Shown: positions 25,746-32,957 of the stretch, in pieces
Numbering within the stretch: position 1 is the first letter of the stretch
How the letters are laid out: each line of letters opens with the position of its first letter
Source: Pseudacidovorax sp.
GTDB taxonomy: Bacteria; Pseudomonadota; Gammaproteobacteria; Burkholderiales; Burkholderiaceae_C
Reading direction: 5' to 3'
DNA length: 64,000 nt
NCBI RefSeq assembly: GCF_017991995.1
Contig: NZ_JAGOPN010000010.1
Coordinates: 1-64,000 of the forward strand
Position numbers and translations under genes: made by a program
The notes under the pieces: model-generated
The model's database searches: none
Seen by the model: only the letters and a program-made list of their open reading frames with translations
Told to the model about the DNA's origin: nothing

Positions 25746-27026
25746 GTGGCAAAAGACTGGTCATCGCAGCTCAATCAGGTCAACTTCCAGTGTCGGCTGT
25801 GCCGCCACGCGTGGGAGGGACCGCCTGACCTGATCGAAGACGATCCGGAGGCCGAACACCACCCCTACCGGTACTTCGCCGACTGCCCACGGTGCGACTC
25901 GCCGAAACAGCCGCAGGCCGGCTGGGCCCGCGCCCTGCTCAAAGCCCACCAGGCTGCCACCGGGCCGGTGACGCCGAAGGGCAAGGCGGCAACCGCGGCC
26001 AATCTGGCCGGCCACCCCACGCCAGAGGAGACGCTGCGGACCCGCTTCAACGCGATGAAGCACGGCATGGCGGCGCGCACGGCCACCTACTTCCCGGCCA
26101 AGCCTGACCGCTACGCCTTCTGCGAAGGCTGCGAGGTCAATCGGCTGTGGTGCTCGGAGCAGCCGGCCTGCGTGAAGCAGTCCGCCATCTCAGCACCGGC
26201 GCTGCGCTACCACGGCGGCAAATTCCGGCTGGCCTCCTGGATCCTGAGCTTCTTCCCGCCGCACACGTGCTACGTCGAGTCGTTCGGTGGCGCAGCATCG
26301 GTACTCCTGCGCAAGCCCAGGTCGTATGCCGAGGTCTACAACGACCTCGACGATGAGATCTGGAACTTCTTCCATGTGCTGCGTCAGCCAGAGCTGCGCG
26401 CGAGGCTGATCGAGGCATGCCAGCTCACCCCGTACAGCCGCCGCGAGTTTGAAGCCGCTTTCGCAGTCTCCGAAGACCCGGTGGAGCGCGCGCGCCGGAT
26501 GGCCGTCCGCGCCGCCATGGGCTTCGGATCCGCCGGCGCCACGAAGGGAAGCACGGGCTTTCGCATCGATTGCCGCCGAAGGCACGGCACTGCGCAGCAT
26601 GTGTGGGTGAACTATCCCGAGACGCTGGCGCCCATAGGCGAGCGGTTGACTGGGGTGATGCTCGAGAACCGTCCGGCGCTGGATGTGATCCTGCAGCATG
26701 ACGCGCCGACGACGCTCCATTTCGTCGATCCGCCCTATCTCCCGCACACCCGAAAGGTGGGTCGCGCATATCGCCACGAAATGACGGCTGAACAGCATCT
26801 GGAGCTGCTCACCACCCTCAAAGGGCTGCAGGGGATGGTGGTGCTCTGCGGATATCCCAGCACGCTGTACGCCGAGCAGCTGGATGGCTGGTCCCAGTTT
26901 GGCACTCAGGCGCGTGCATCCGGCGGCAGGGGCACAGTGCTTCGGCAGGAATCGGTGTGGGTCAACCCCGCATGTGCCGCGGCGCTGGCGCAGCACCCCG
27001 GCGGACTGTTCGCGGAGGCCGCATGA
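25746..27026 (+). CDS. D12-class DNA adenine N6-methyltransferase fused to an N-terminal Cys-rich domain
   Basis: A 426-residue protein. Residues 150-400 are a Dam-like methyltransferase: RYHGGKFRLASWILSFFPPH is the SAM-binding motif (154 onwards) and DPPY stands at 328. The first 140 residues form a different module with two Cys pairs (CRLCRHAW and CPRC, a zinc-ribbon pattern), an HGMAARTATYFPAKPDRY segment known from phage proteins of unknown role, and further cysteines (CEGC, CSEQPAC). The GTG start has no strong ribosome site. No restriction enzyme is beside it, so it may protect the element or mark its DNA. Confidence 0.82.
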   Translation: MAKDWSSQLNQVNFQCRLCRHAWEGPPDLIEDDPEAEHHPYRYFADCPRCDSPKQPQAGWARALLKAHQAATGPVTPKGKAATAANLAGHPTPEETLRTRFNAMKHGMAARTATYFPAKPDRYAFCEGCEVNRLWCSEQPACVKQSAISAPALRYHGGKFRLASWILSFFPPHTCYVESFGGAASVLLRKPRSYAEVYNDLDDEIWNFFHVLRQPELRARLIEACQLTPYSRREFEAAFAVSEDPVERARRMAVRAAMGFGSAGATKGSTGFRIDCRRRHGTAQHVWVNYPETLAPIGERLTGVMLENRPALDVILQHDAPTTLHFVDPPYLPHTRKVGRAYRHEMTAEQHLELLTTLKGLQGMVVLCGYPSTLYAEQLDGWSQFGTQARASGGRGTVLRQESVWVNPACAAALAQHPGGLFAEAA

Positions 27027-27367
27027 AGGCGCCTTTTCATCGTTGCGCGGCCACAGGCTGCAGCAGGCAGGTTCCTTCCCACCTGCTCATGTGCATCGAT
27101 CACTGGCGCCTGGTGCCGGCGCCGCTCCGCCGCGAGGTGGTGTCGGCCTGGACCTGGAGGCAGCGATCGGCCCAGGCACCCGGCGGTGCCTCCGTCGACG
27201 CGGTGCGCGCCCACCAGGCGGCCGTCGAGAAGGCCGTGGCAGCTGTGGCCACGAAGCAAACCAACAAACAAGCCCGGCGGGCAGCGGTGGAGGGAGACCT
27301 GTTCGCCGCCACGCCGGACACTTCACAGCGAGAAGATGGCATTCAACACAACCAGCGGCCGGCCTGA
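27023..27367 (+). CDS. Small Cys/His-containing phage-type protein, 114 aa
   Basis: The start overlaps the methyltransferase stop (ATGA). HRCAATGCSRQVPSHLLMCIDHWRLVPAPLRREVVSAW is a compact Cys/His module of the kind seen in short proteins next to phage replication genes; it could hold zinc. The rest is a helical, Lys/Ala-rich stretch (AAVEKAVAAVATKQTNKQARRAAVEGDLF). It overlaps the primase gene by 32 bases. Function unknown. Confidence 0.6.
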   Translation: MKAPFHRCAATGCSRQVPSHLLMCIDHWRLVPAPLRREVVSAWTWRQRSAQAPGGASVDAVRAHQAAVEKAVAAVATKQTNKQARRAAVEGDLFAATPDTSQREDGIQHNQRPA

Positions 27368-30161
27368 CACGGCCGCGGAGATCAACGCGAAGGTCGACTG
27401 TGAGGACTTGGCCGAGCGCCTCGGCCTGGAGCGGCCGACCGGCAAGGGCAATTTCCGAAGCCCGCACCACCCCGACAAGGAGCCCTCGGTTTCCGTGTTC
27501 CGGGCTCGATCTGGCGTGAACGCCGGCGCTTCCCGCTTCAAGGATCACTCGACCGGGGAGACCGGCGGCCCGATCGACATGCTGATGTGGGCCCGCGGCA
27601 TCGACTTCGTCGACGCGGTCAAGGAGCTGGCGGACATGTACGGGATCCGCGTGCACAGGCCGGCGCACCCCGGCGCCGCGGCCGCGCCGCCAGCGCCGCG
27701 CACCCTGGCCGAGACCATCGCGGACGCCTGCATCCGGGACGCCGGGCCCGGCCGCGACGACCTGGTGGCGTACCTGGAGGGGCGGTGCATCAGCCGTGAA
27801 GTGATCGATCACGCCATCAAGCGGCGGACCCTCGGCTGGAACACCTGGCGCAGCCCCAAAGTTCCGGAGGGTGAACGCGGGCATGGCGGGCCCGCCATGG
27901 CCACCATCGTCCGCTCACCGATGAACGACCAGGTGATGGCGGTGGACATGCGCTACACCGACCCTGAGAAGAACGGCGGCCAGAAGACGGGCAGCCAGGG
28001 CGAGAAGGCGGGCTATCCGTGGTGCAGCGACTGGCGCCGCCTGCAGGCGGCTCACAAGGTGTTCGTGGTGGAGAGCGCGATCAACGCCATGACCATCGAG
28101 ACGTGCGGCATCCCGGGTTCGGCCGCGCTGGCGGTCCGCGGCACGGGCACGGTCGAGTCCATCGACTGGACCATCCTGCGCGGCAAGCAGGTGATCGCGG
28201 TGTTCGACAACGACCGGCCACAGGAGCATGGGCCCGCAGCCGGCTACTGCCCAGGCTTGAAGGCCGCGTGGCGACTGCACGAGTTGCTGACGGCGCTGGA
28301 CATCAGCTGCCTCCTGGTCGACCAGTCCGACTGGTGGGAAGACGAGGAGAACCAGGAGGGGCTGATCAACGACATCAACGACTTCGTGAAGGAACGCGGC
28401 GTTGACGCGACGAAGAAGGCGCTGGCCAAGCTGGAGAGCTGGCTGATCCCCGGCATGGCCGGCGACGACAAGCGGCTGGGCAAGCCGCGGCTGTTCCTGC
28501 CGAGCCACGACTACATGGCGTATTGGCGCTACCGGGTGCAGCCCGACTTCACCAAGTTCGTGGCCAAGGTCGACAAGGACAGCGACGGCAACGAGAAGCT
28601 GGAGTACCAGGACGTGTGTGGCTTCCGAGTCGCGGCCGTGAGCCGGGTGCAGATCGCCTCGCCCACGTCGACGATGACGGGCGACGTGGACCACAGCCCG
28701 CGGACCATCTTCGCCCTCAGCGTTCAGGTGCCACGCCACGGCGCCCGCCTGCAGCGCCGCGTGGTGGACGACGAGAAGCTGCACAACATCGACGTCTGGA
28801 AGAAGCTCGGGCCGGTGTTCGCGCCCACGCCGTTCGCCCGCATGCTGAACGTGCTGGAGCGGGCCGCTGACATCGGGGCCCGGGACGCGGTCAACTTCGT
28901 CGGCCTGGCCTGGCGGGACGGCAAGCTGGTGGTGAACGAGGGGCCGGACTGCTTCTTCGCCGACCCCCGGCAGCAGTGCCCGTACCACGAGCTGATCTTT
29001 CCCTCGGGCACCATGGCCGATGCTCGCGAGGTGGCCGCCCAGTTCCAGGCCACGTTCCGCGACAACGCGGCCATGATCCCGTTGGTCTGGGCGCTGGGCG
29101 CCCATCTCAAGGCTTTCCTCGGCTTCTGGCCGCACTTCGAGATGCAGGCCGAGAAGGGCACGGGCAAAACCACCCTGGTGAAGCGCCTGGAACGAGCCCT
29201 GGCCATGATGACCAGCAGCCGCCAGAGCCTGCAGACCGAGTTCCGGCAGCTGACGTCGCTGAGCTACACCAGCCACCCCGTGGGCTGGGGCGAGATGTCG
29301 ACCAACAAGCAGGACGTGATCAACAAGGCGATCAGCAACCTGCAGGAGTGCTACCAGTACGAGCACACGCGCCGCGGCGCCGAGCTGATCGACTTCCTCC
29401 TGTGCGCACCCGTGCTGCTGTCGGGCGAGGATGTGCCCGTGTCCAGCCTGGTCGGCAAGATCGTGCGCTCCGAGCTGACCAAGGCCAAACGCGGCCCGCT
29501 GATCCCCGAGGACCTGCCCGTCTTCCCGGTCAAGCAGTGGCTGCAGTTCCTGGCCAGCAAGAGGAAAGACCAGGTGCTCGAGCTGCAGCGCTCGTGCGTG
29601 GCGGATCTGTTCGGCCGCTGCATCGCCAGCACGTCGGACTCGGGCGCCGAGCGGATGGTGGCCAACTACGCCGGCGTGGCCACGGCCTGGGAGCTGCTGT
29701 GCGAGTTCCTCGATCAGCCGCGGGAGACCGGCGACTTCCTGACCAGCCTGACGGCCGAGATGAACGCCCACATCCGCGAGAGCGCTGCCGAACGCCAGCC
29801 CTGGGCCTGGATCATGGAGAAGCTGCTCAGCGAGATCGCCAGTGGCGCGTTCCGCTACCCGTATGCCTTCAGCGAAGAGGACGAGGTGCCCGTGCTATGC
29901 GTGCGTACGGGCTTCGTCATGGCCCACATGAGCCAGACGCCGGCGCTGCGCGAGTTCTGGGACGGCCTGCCGGTCAAGAGCGATCGCGTGTTTAAGAAGC
30001 AGCTGGCCGCGGCGGGCGTGCTGGCCACGGAGCGGGCTGTGGAACGGACGATCGGCCACACGCGTGTCGGCCACATGGTGGCGCTCAGCCTGCCGGCGCT
30101 GGAGCAGTTCGGGCTGCATGCCGTTCAGCCGAAGCGGGTCGATGCCGGCGCGCATGCTTGA
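27336..30161 (+). CDS. Primase/ATPase replication protein with CHC2-like and Toprim domains
   Basis: A 941-residue protein expected to prime and unwind the element's DNA. Residues 20-110 resemble the DnaG CHC2 region (FRSPHHPDKEPSVSVF), although most zinc-binding cysteines are missing. The Toprim domain covers about 230-330, with Glu in VFVVESAINAM and the DxD of IAVFDNDRP. A P-loop AEKGTGKTTLVKRL lies near residue 605. The gene lies just upstream of an iteron cluster, as in satellites that replicate with their own alpha-like protein. The ATG at 27336 is chosen over upstream codons that lie in the previous gene. Confidence 0.78.
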   Translation: MAFNTTSGRPDTAAEINAKVDCEDLAERLGLERPTGKGNFRSPHHPDKEPSVSVFRARSGVNAGASRFKDHSTGETGGPIDMLMWARGIDFVDAVKELADMYGIRVHRPAHPGAAAAPPAPRTLAETIADACIRDAGPGRDDLVAYLEGRCISREVIDHAIKRRTLGWNTWRSPKVPEGERGHGGPAMATIVRSPMNDQVMAVDMRYTDPEKNGGQKTGSQGEKAGYPWCSDWRRLQAAHKVFVVESAINAMTIETCGIPGSAALAVRGTGTVESIDWTILRGKQVIAVFDNDRPQEHGPAAGYCPGLKAAWRLHELLTALDISCLLVDQSDWWEDEENQEGLINDINDFVKERGVDATKKALAKLESWLIPGMAGDDKRLGKPRLFLPSHDYMAYWRYRVQPDFTKFVAKVDKDSDGNEKLEYQDVCGFRVAAVSRVQIASPTSTMTGDVDHSPRTIFALSVQVPRHGARLQRRVVDDEKLHNIDVWKKLGPVFAPTPFARMLNVLERAADIGARDAVNFVGLAWRDGKLVVNEGPDCFFADPRQQCPYHELIFPSGTMADAREVAAQFQATFRDNAAMIPLVWALGAHLKAFLGFWPHFEMQAEKGTGKTTLVKRLERALAMMTSSRQSLQTEFRQLTSLSYTSHPVGWGEMSTNKQDVINKAISNLQECYQYEHTRRGAELIDFLLCAPVLLSGEDVPVSSLVGKIVRSELTKAKRGPLIPEDLPVFPVKQWLQFLASKRKDQVLELQRSCVADLFGRCIASTSDSGAERMVANYAGVATAWELLCEFLDQPRETGDFLTSLTAEMNAHIRESAAERQPWAWIMEKLLSEIASGAFRYPYAFSEEDEVPVLCVRTGFVMAHMSQTPALREFWDGLPVKSDRVFKKQLAAAGVLATERAVERTIGHTRVGHMVALSLPALEQFGLHAVQPKRVDAGAHA

Positions 30162-30206
30162 AGTGTCAACCGAAGACCGGCCGGCCGAAGCCCTGAACAC
30201 AGGGCC

Positions 30207-30238
30207 GTAGGTCGGCCACACGAGGCCTTTCGACCTAC
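30207..30238. repeat. Inverted repeat after the primase gene
   Basis: GTAGGTCG (30207-30214) and CGACCTAC (30231-30238) pair perfectly; GGCC follows the left arm and precedes the right one. There is no T-run, so a protein-binding site or weak terminator is possible. Confidence 0.55.
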
Positions 30239-30281
30239 AGGCTTCCGGCAAAAGTCGAAGGTTCACAAGCAGGAGTCCAAG

Positions 30282-30605
30282 ATGTCACGTTCCCGGCCCC
30301 ACGCCGCCGGCGCGGATGCGCGCGCCCCTCTCCCTGAGATCCACACCCGCGAGACGCTGCGCGCTCTGCATGGCGAGGCGCAGACGCTCCACCAGGGCCT
30401 GGATCTGCTCGTCGAGCTGCTCGGCCAATGCGCGCCGGCCCACCAGGTCAGCGCCGGCGCCGTGCTTGCACTTCTCGATCCCGTCGCCGGCGGACTCGAG
30501 GCGCTCAGCGCGGACCTGCACATGCTTGCTGCCGACCGTGCGGCCGCGCATCACGGCCCTCCCCCACTCCGAGGAGCAGCCCAATTCCGCGCCGCAGGCG
30601 CCTGA
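30282..30605 (+). CDS. Small hypothetical protein, DUF1484-like, 107 aa
   Basis: AGGAG stands seven bases before the ATG. The central helical part (LRALHGEAQTLHQGLDLLVELLGQ with LLDPVAGGLEALSADLHML) resembles DUF1484 proteins found in Ralstonia and Burkholderia prophages and islands; the match is by eye and tentative. The tail is low complexity. It lies between the primase gene and the iteron region. Confidence 0.55.
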   Translation: MSRSRPHAAGADARAPLPEIHTRETLRALHGEAQTLHQGLDLLVELLGQCAPAHQVSAGAVLALLDPVAGGLEALSADLHMLAADRAAAHHGPPPLRGAAQFRAAGA

Positions 30606-30833
30606 TGGGATTGATGACGAATGCGCAACGCTCGCCCGCCGGCCCCCCGCACCCCCCGACCGAGAAACGCCGCGGCCCGCAGGGCTCGACTGGAAGGTCG
30701 AGGGGGGCGCCGGATAGGTTCAGGCTATCCCGGGGCACAGGGGCTCACGCCGGAACACGTGGAAGAAGCCCTCATGCAACCACCAAACGCTGATTTCACT
30801 AAGGCGATCCGGCCGTTTGCAACTTTTGGAATT

Positions 30834-31048
30834 CCACGGGTTGCCCTGTTTTGTCCACGGGTTGCCCATTTTTTTCCACGAGCGTCAATTCCTGGCCTGC
30901 GCCGACCTTTTCTCTCTTTCTCTCTTTTTTATAGAGAGAGAAGAGAGAGAAAGAAGGGCGGACGAAGGCCAACAGTGGTCCACGGGATGAATGACTGGAA
31001 ACAATATGTATCCACGGGTTGGGCTGCCGTTCCACGGGTTTTCCGTGG
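30834..31048. repeat. Iteron-like CCACGGG repeats: candidate replication origin
   Basis: CCACGGG or a one-base variant occurs at 30834, 30855, 30876, 30980, 31012 and 31032, and an inverted CCGTGG at 31043-31048. The first three are exactly 21 bases apart, two helical turns. The first two share CCACGGGTTGCCC. Several copies read TCCACGG, close to DnaA boxes. The 564 bases 30606-31169 contain no gene I can support, so this non-coding zone next to a primase gene is a good origin candidate. Confidence 0.7.
30907..30953. repeat. Long polypyrimidine/polypurine hairpin inside the iteron region
   Basis: A C/T-only arm (30907-30924) and a G/A-only arm (30934-30953) are complementary except for two single-base bulges, with loop TTTTTTATA. 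It separates the two groups of iterons. It may be the melting site or a single-strand initiation structure; a bidirectional terminator is the alternative. Confidence 0.7.
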
Positions 31049-31169
31049 ATTAAAAAGTGGGCAAAGTCCAATGCCGGCAAGCACTTACAGCCTGGGCGCT
31101 GCCTTCCCCCGCTTTTTTTGGGGAAATGCCCTACCCCCTGCGCCGACCCGGCCAATCTGAGTACGAACC

Positions 31170-32195
31170 ATGAATGGCAACTGGACCCAAACAACCGCAA
31201 TTGATGCGTGGATGGAATACATCCAGGCGAACAAGGGCCGCAGCCCTCGCACCGCAGAGGCATATGGCATGGCCCTGCACAAGCTGAGCGAGTTCCTCGG
31301 GCGCGACGTCCTCGATGCCACCGCTGAGGAACTGGAGGCGTTCACCGGCCTCTGGCTGCACAAGCGCGGCGTGGTGGCCCTGAGTCGCAAGCCCTACATC
31401 TCCGCGGTGAAGGGCTTCTTTGCCTGGGCGGCCTGGCGCGGGATCATTGACGGCAATCCGGCGGGCGACCTGGTGCACCCCAAGACCGGCTTGGTCCTGC
31501 CGGAGACCATCAGCCTGGCCAACGCCGAGCGCCTGGCCTGCGCTCCGGACCTGGCCACGTTCACCGGCATCCGGGACTCGGCCATCCTCCACGTGCTGCT
31601 GGGCTGCGGGCTGCGTGTGTCCGGCCTGGTGGGCCTCAACGAAGGCGACCTGCTGGAGATCGAGGTCGACGGCCGCCGGCGCCTGGCGGTGCGCACATTC
31701 GAGAAGGGCAGCCGGGAGCGCCGCGTGCCCATGCCCAAGGAGGCCGAGGCCATCGTGCGGGTGTACCTGGGCCACGAAGAGCTGCTCGAGATCGACCGCG
31801 ACGTGGTCGACCGCCGAGGCCATGCGGACAAGGTGCTGTTCGTCAGCACGCGGAACTCCACGGTCAGCGAAGACCGATATCGGGGCGAGGAGCGCCGGCT
31901 CTCCCGACAGTCGGTGCACGACATCATCCAGAAGCACGGCAAGGCAGTCGGCATTCCGGAGCGTGAGCTGCACCCGCATGCGCTGCGCCACATCTACGGC
32001 ACCGAGCTGACCGAGGACGAGATCCCGACGCTTGGCGTCCAGGACCTCATGGGGCACTCGGATCCGAAGAGCACGGCGGTCTACACCGCGCTGAGCATGC
32101 GCAAGAAGACCAGGTGGGTGGACAAGGCTTCCCCCCTGGCCAAGGTTCGCACGCCGGTGAGCGAGCTGCTCAAGCGCCTGCCCGATCAGGGCTGA
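31170..32195 (+). CDS. Tyrosine recombinase (XerD/phage-integrase family)
   Basis: A 341-residue recombinase. The N-terminal SAM-like arm is present (AIDAWMEYIQANKGRSPRTAEAY) and the catalytic residues are Arg149 in GCGLRVSGL, His270-Arg273 in HPHALRH, His296 in MGHSDPKST and nucleophile Tyr305. It starts directly after the iteron region. With a serine recombinase at the island's end, this enzyme may resolve multimers of the excised form rather than integrate it; integration cannot be excluded. Confidence 0.88.
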   Translation: MNGNWTQTTAIDAWMEYIQANKGRSPRTAEAYGMALHKLSEFLGRDVLDATAEELEAFTGLWLHKRGVVALSRKPYISAVKGFFAWAAWRGIIDGNPAGDLVHPKTGLVLPETISLANAERLACAPDLATFTGIRDSAILHVLLGCGLRVSGLVGLNEGDLLEIEVDGRRRLAVRTFEKGSRERRVPMPKEAEAIVRVYLGHEELLEIDRDVVDRRGHADKVLFVSTRNSTVSEDRYRGEERRLSRQSVHDIIQKHGKAVGIPERELHPHALRHIYGTELTEDEIPTLGVQDLMGHSDPKSTAVYTALSMRKKTRWVDKASPLAKVRTPVSELLKRLPDQG

Positions 32196-32447
32196 CCCCC
32201 TCCCCGTTATTTCTGCCGGTTTTTTAGGACGGCCTCCACATGCCCATCCGCACAACACGTATACACAAACCTAGGTGCCGCAAGCGGCTACAGCCCGAAC
32301 ACGCCTGCGGCAGTGCGATCTCGCACGTCCGCCAAACCTGTAACAGGAACGGGCTAAATCAGCCTGCCCCCCTGGGTTCGCCACTGTGGAAAAAGGCAAA
32401 AGGCGCAGTGGCTCGCAGGTGCTCCCCAGGGGCAGAGGGGCGCTGCC

Positions 32448-32957
32448 ATGCCTGAACCTCGCAGTGGCGCACGTGCACGCGCACGGCCTGGCACGGGCGG
32501 GGGTGGTCAGGCGCAGGGGGTGGGGGGTCGGCAAGGCGACCTCTTCGCCCCCGAAGGGGGGGGTGGGTACCTGGATGAATGCAATCCCGTAGAACTTCCC
32601 CAGGGGGCCGTCGAGGACACGAAATTTCGCGAGCTGGAGGAGATGGGCTTGCCCGCCGTTTGGCTGGAAGGAGCCCGTCTGATCGGCTACGAAAATTTCG
32701 TGCGCCTGTGGAAGCACCTCGACGGCGCCGCCGCGGGCGGCTCGCTGCCGCTCTCCGACAACGAATCCATGATCGAGGTCCGCCTGCGCCGTTTCGCCAG
32801 CTTCCAGCGCTTCCAGCGGAACCGGTTCATCGAGAGCTTGGCCGCGATGGGCCTCGGCGGCAGCGAGATACACGCCGCTGTCAAGGCCCAGCTGGGTGAA
32901 AACCTCACGCGGAATCACATCTTGCGGCTTGCCCGTCGTGGCAGGATGGCCCGATGA
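32448..32957 (+). CDS. Hypothetical protein upstream of the recombinase, possible HTH regulator
   Basis: A 169-residue protein with a Gly/Arg-rich first 40 residues and a helical second half (FVRLWKHLDG, RRFASFQRFQRNRFIESLAAMG, GSEIHAAVKAQLGENLTRNHILRLARRGR). The last part could be a helix-turn-helix. GAGGGG precedes the ATG. Its stop overlaps the recombinase start (ATGA), so it is cotranslated and may act as its regulator or directionality factor. The 252 bases before it contain no clear gene. Confidence 0.55.
   Translation: MPEPRSGARARARPGTGGGGQAQGVGGRQGDLFAPEGGGGYLDECNPVELPQGAVEDTKFRELEEMGLPAVWLEGARLIGYENFVRLWKHLDGAAAGGSLPLSDNESMIEVRLRRFASFQRFQRNRFIESLAAMGLGGSEIHAAVKAQLGENLTRNHILRLARRGRMAR

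Noticed and set aside
30834-31048. CRISPR array
   Set aside because: Repeats are only 7-13 bases and spacers are irregular or only 8-14 bases. Iterons fit; no cas genes are present.
30621-31160. A 179-codon open frame across the iteron region
   Set aside because: It reads through the direct repeats and the C/T-G/A hairpin, has low-complexity Arg/Pro and Phe/Ser runs and no ribosome site. The DNA structure explains the region better.
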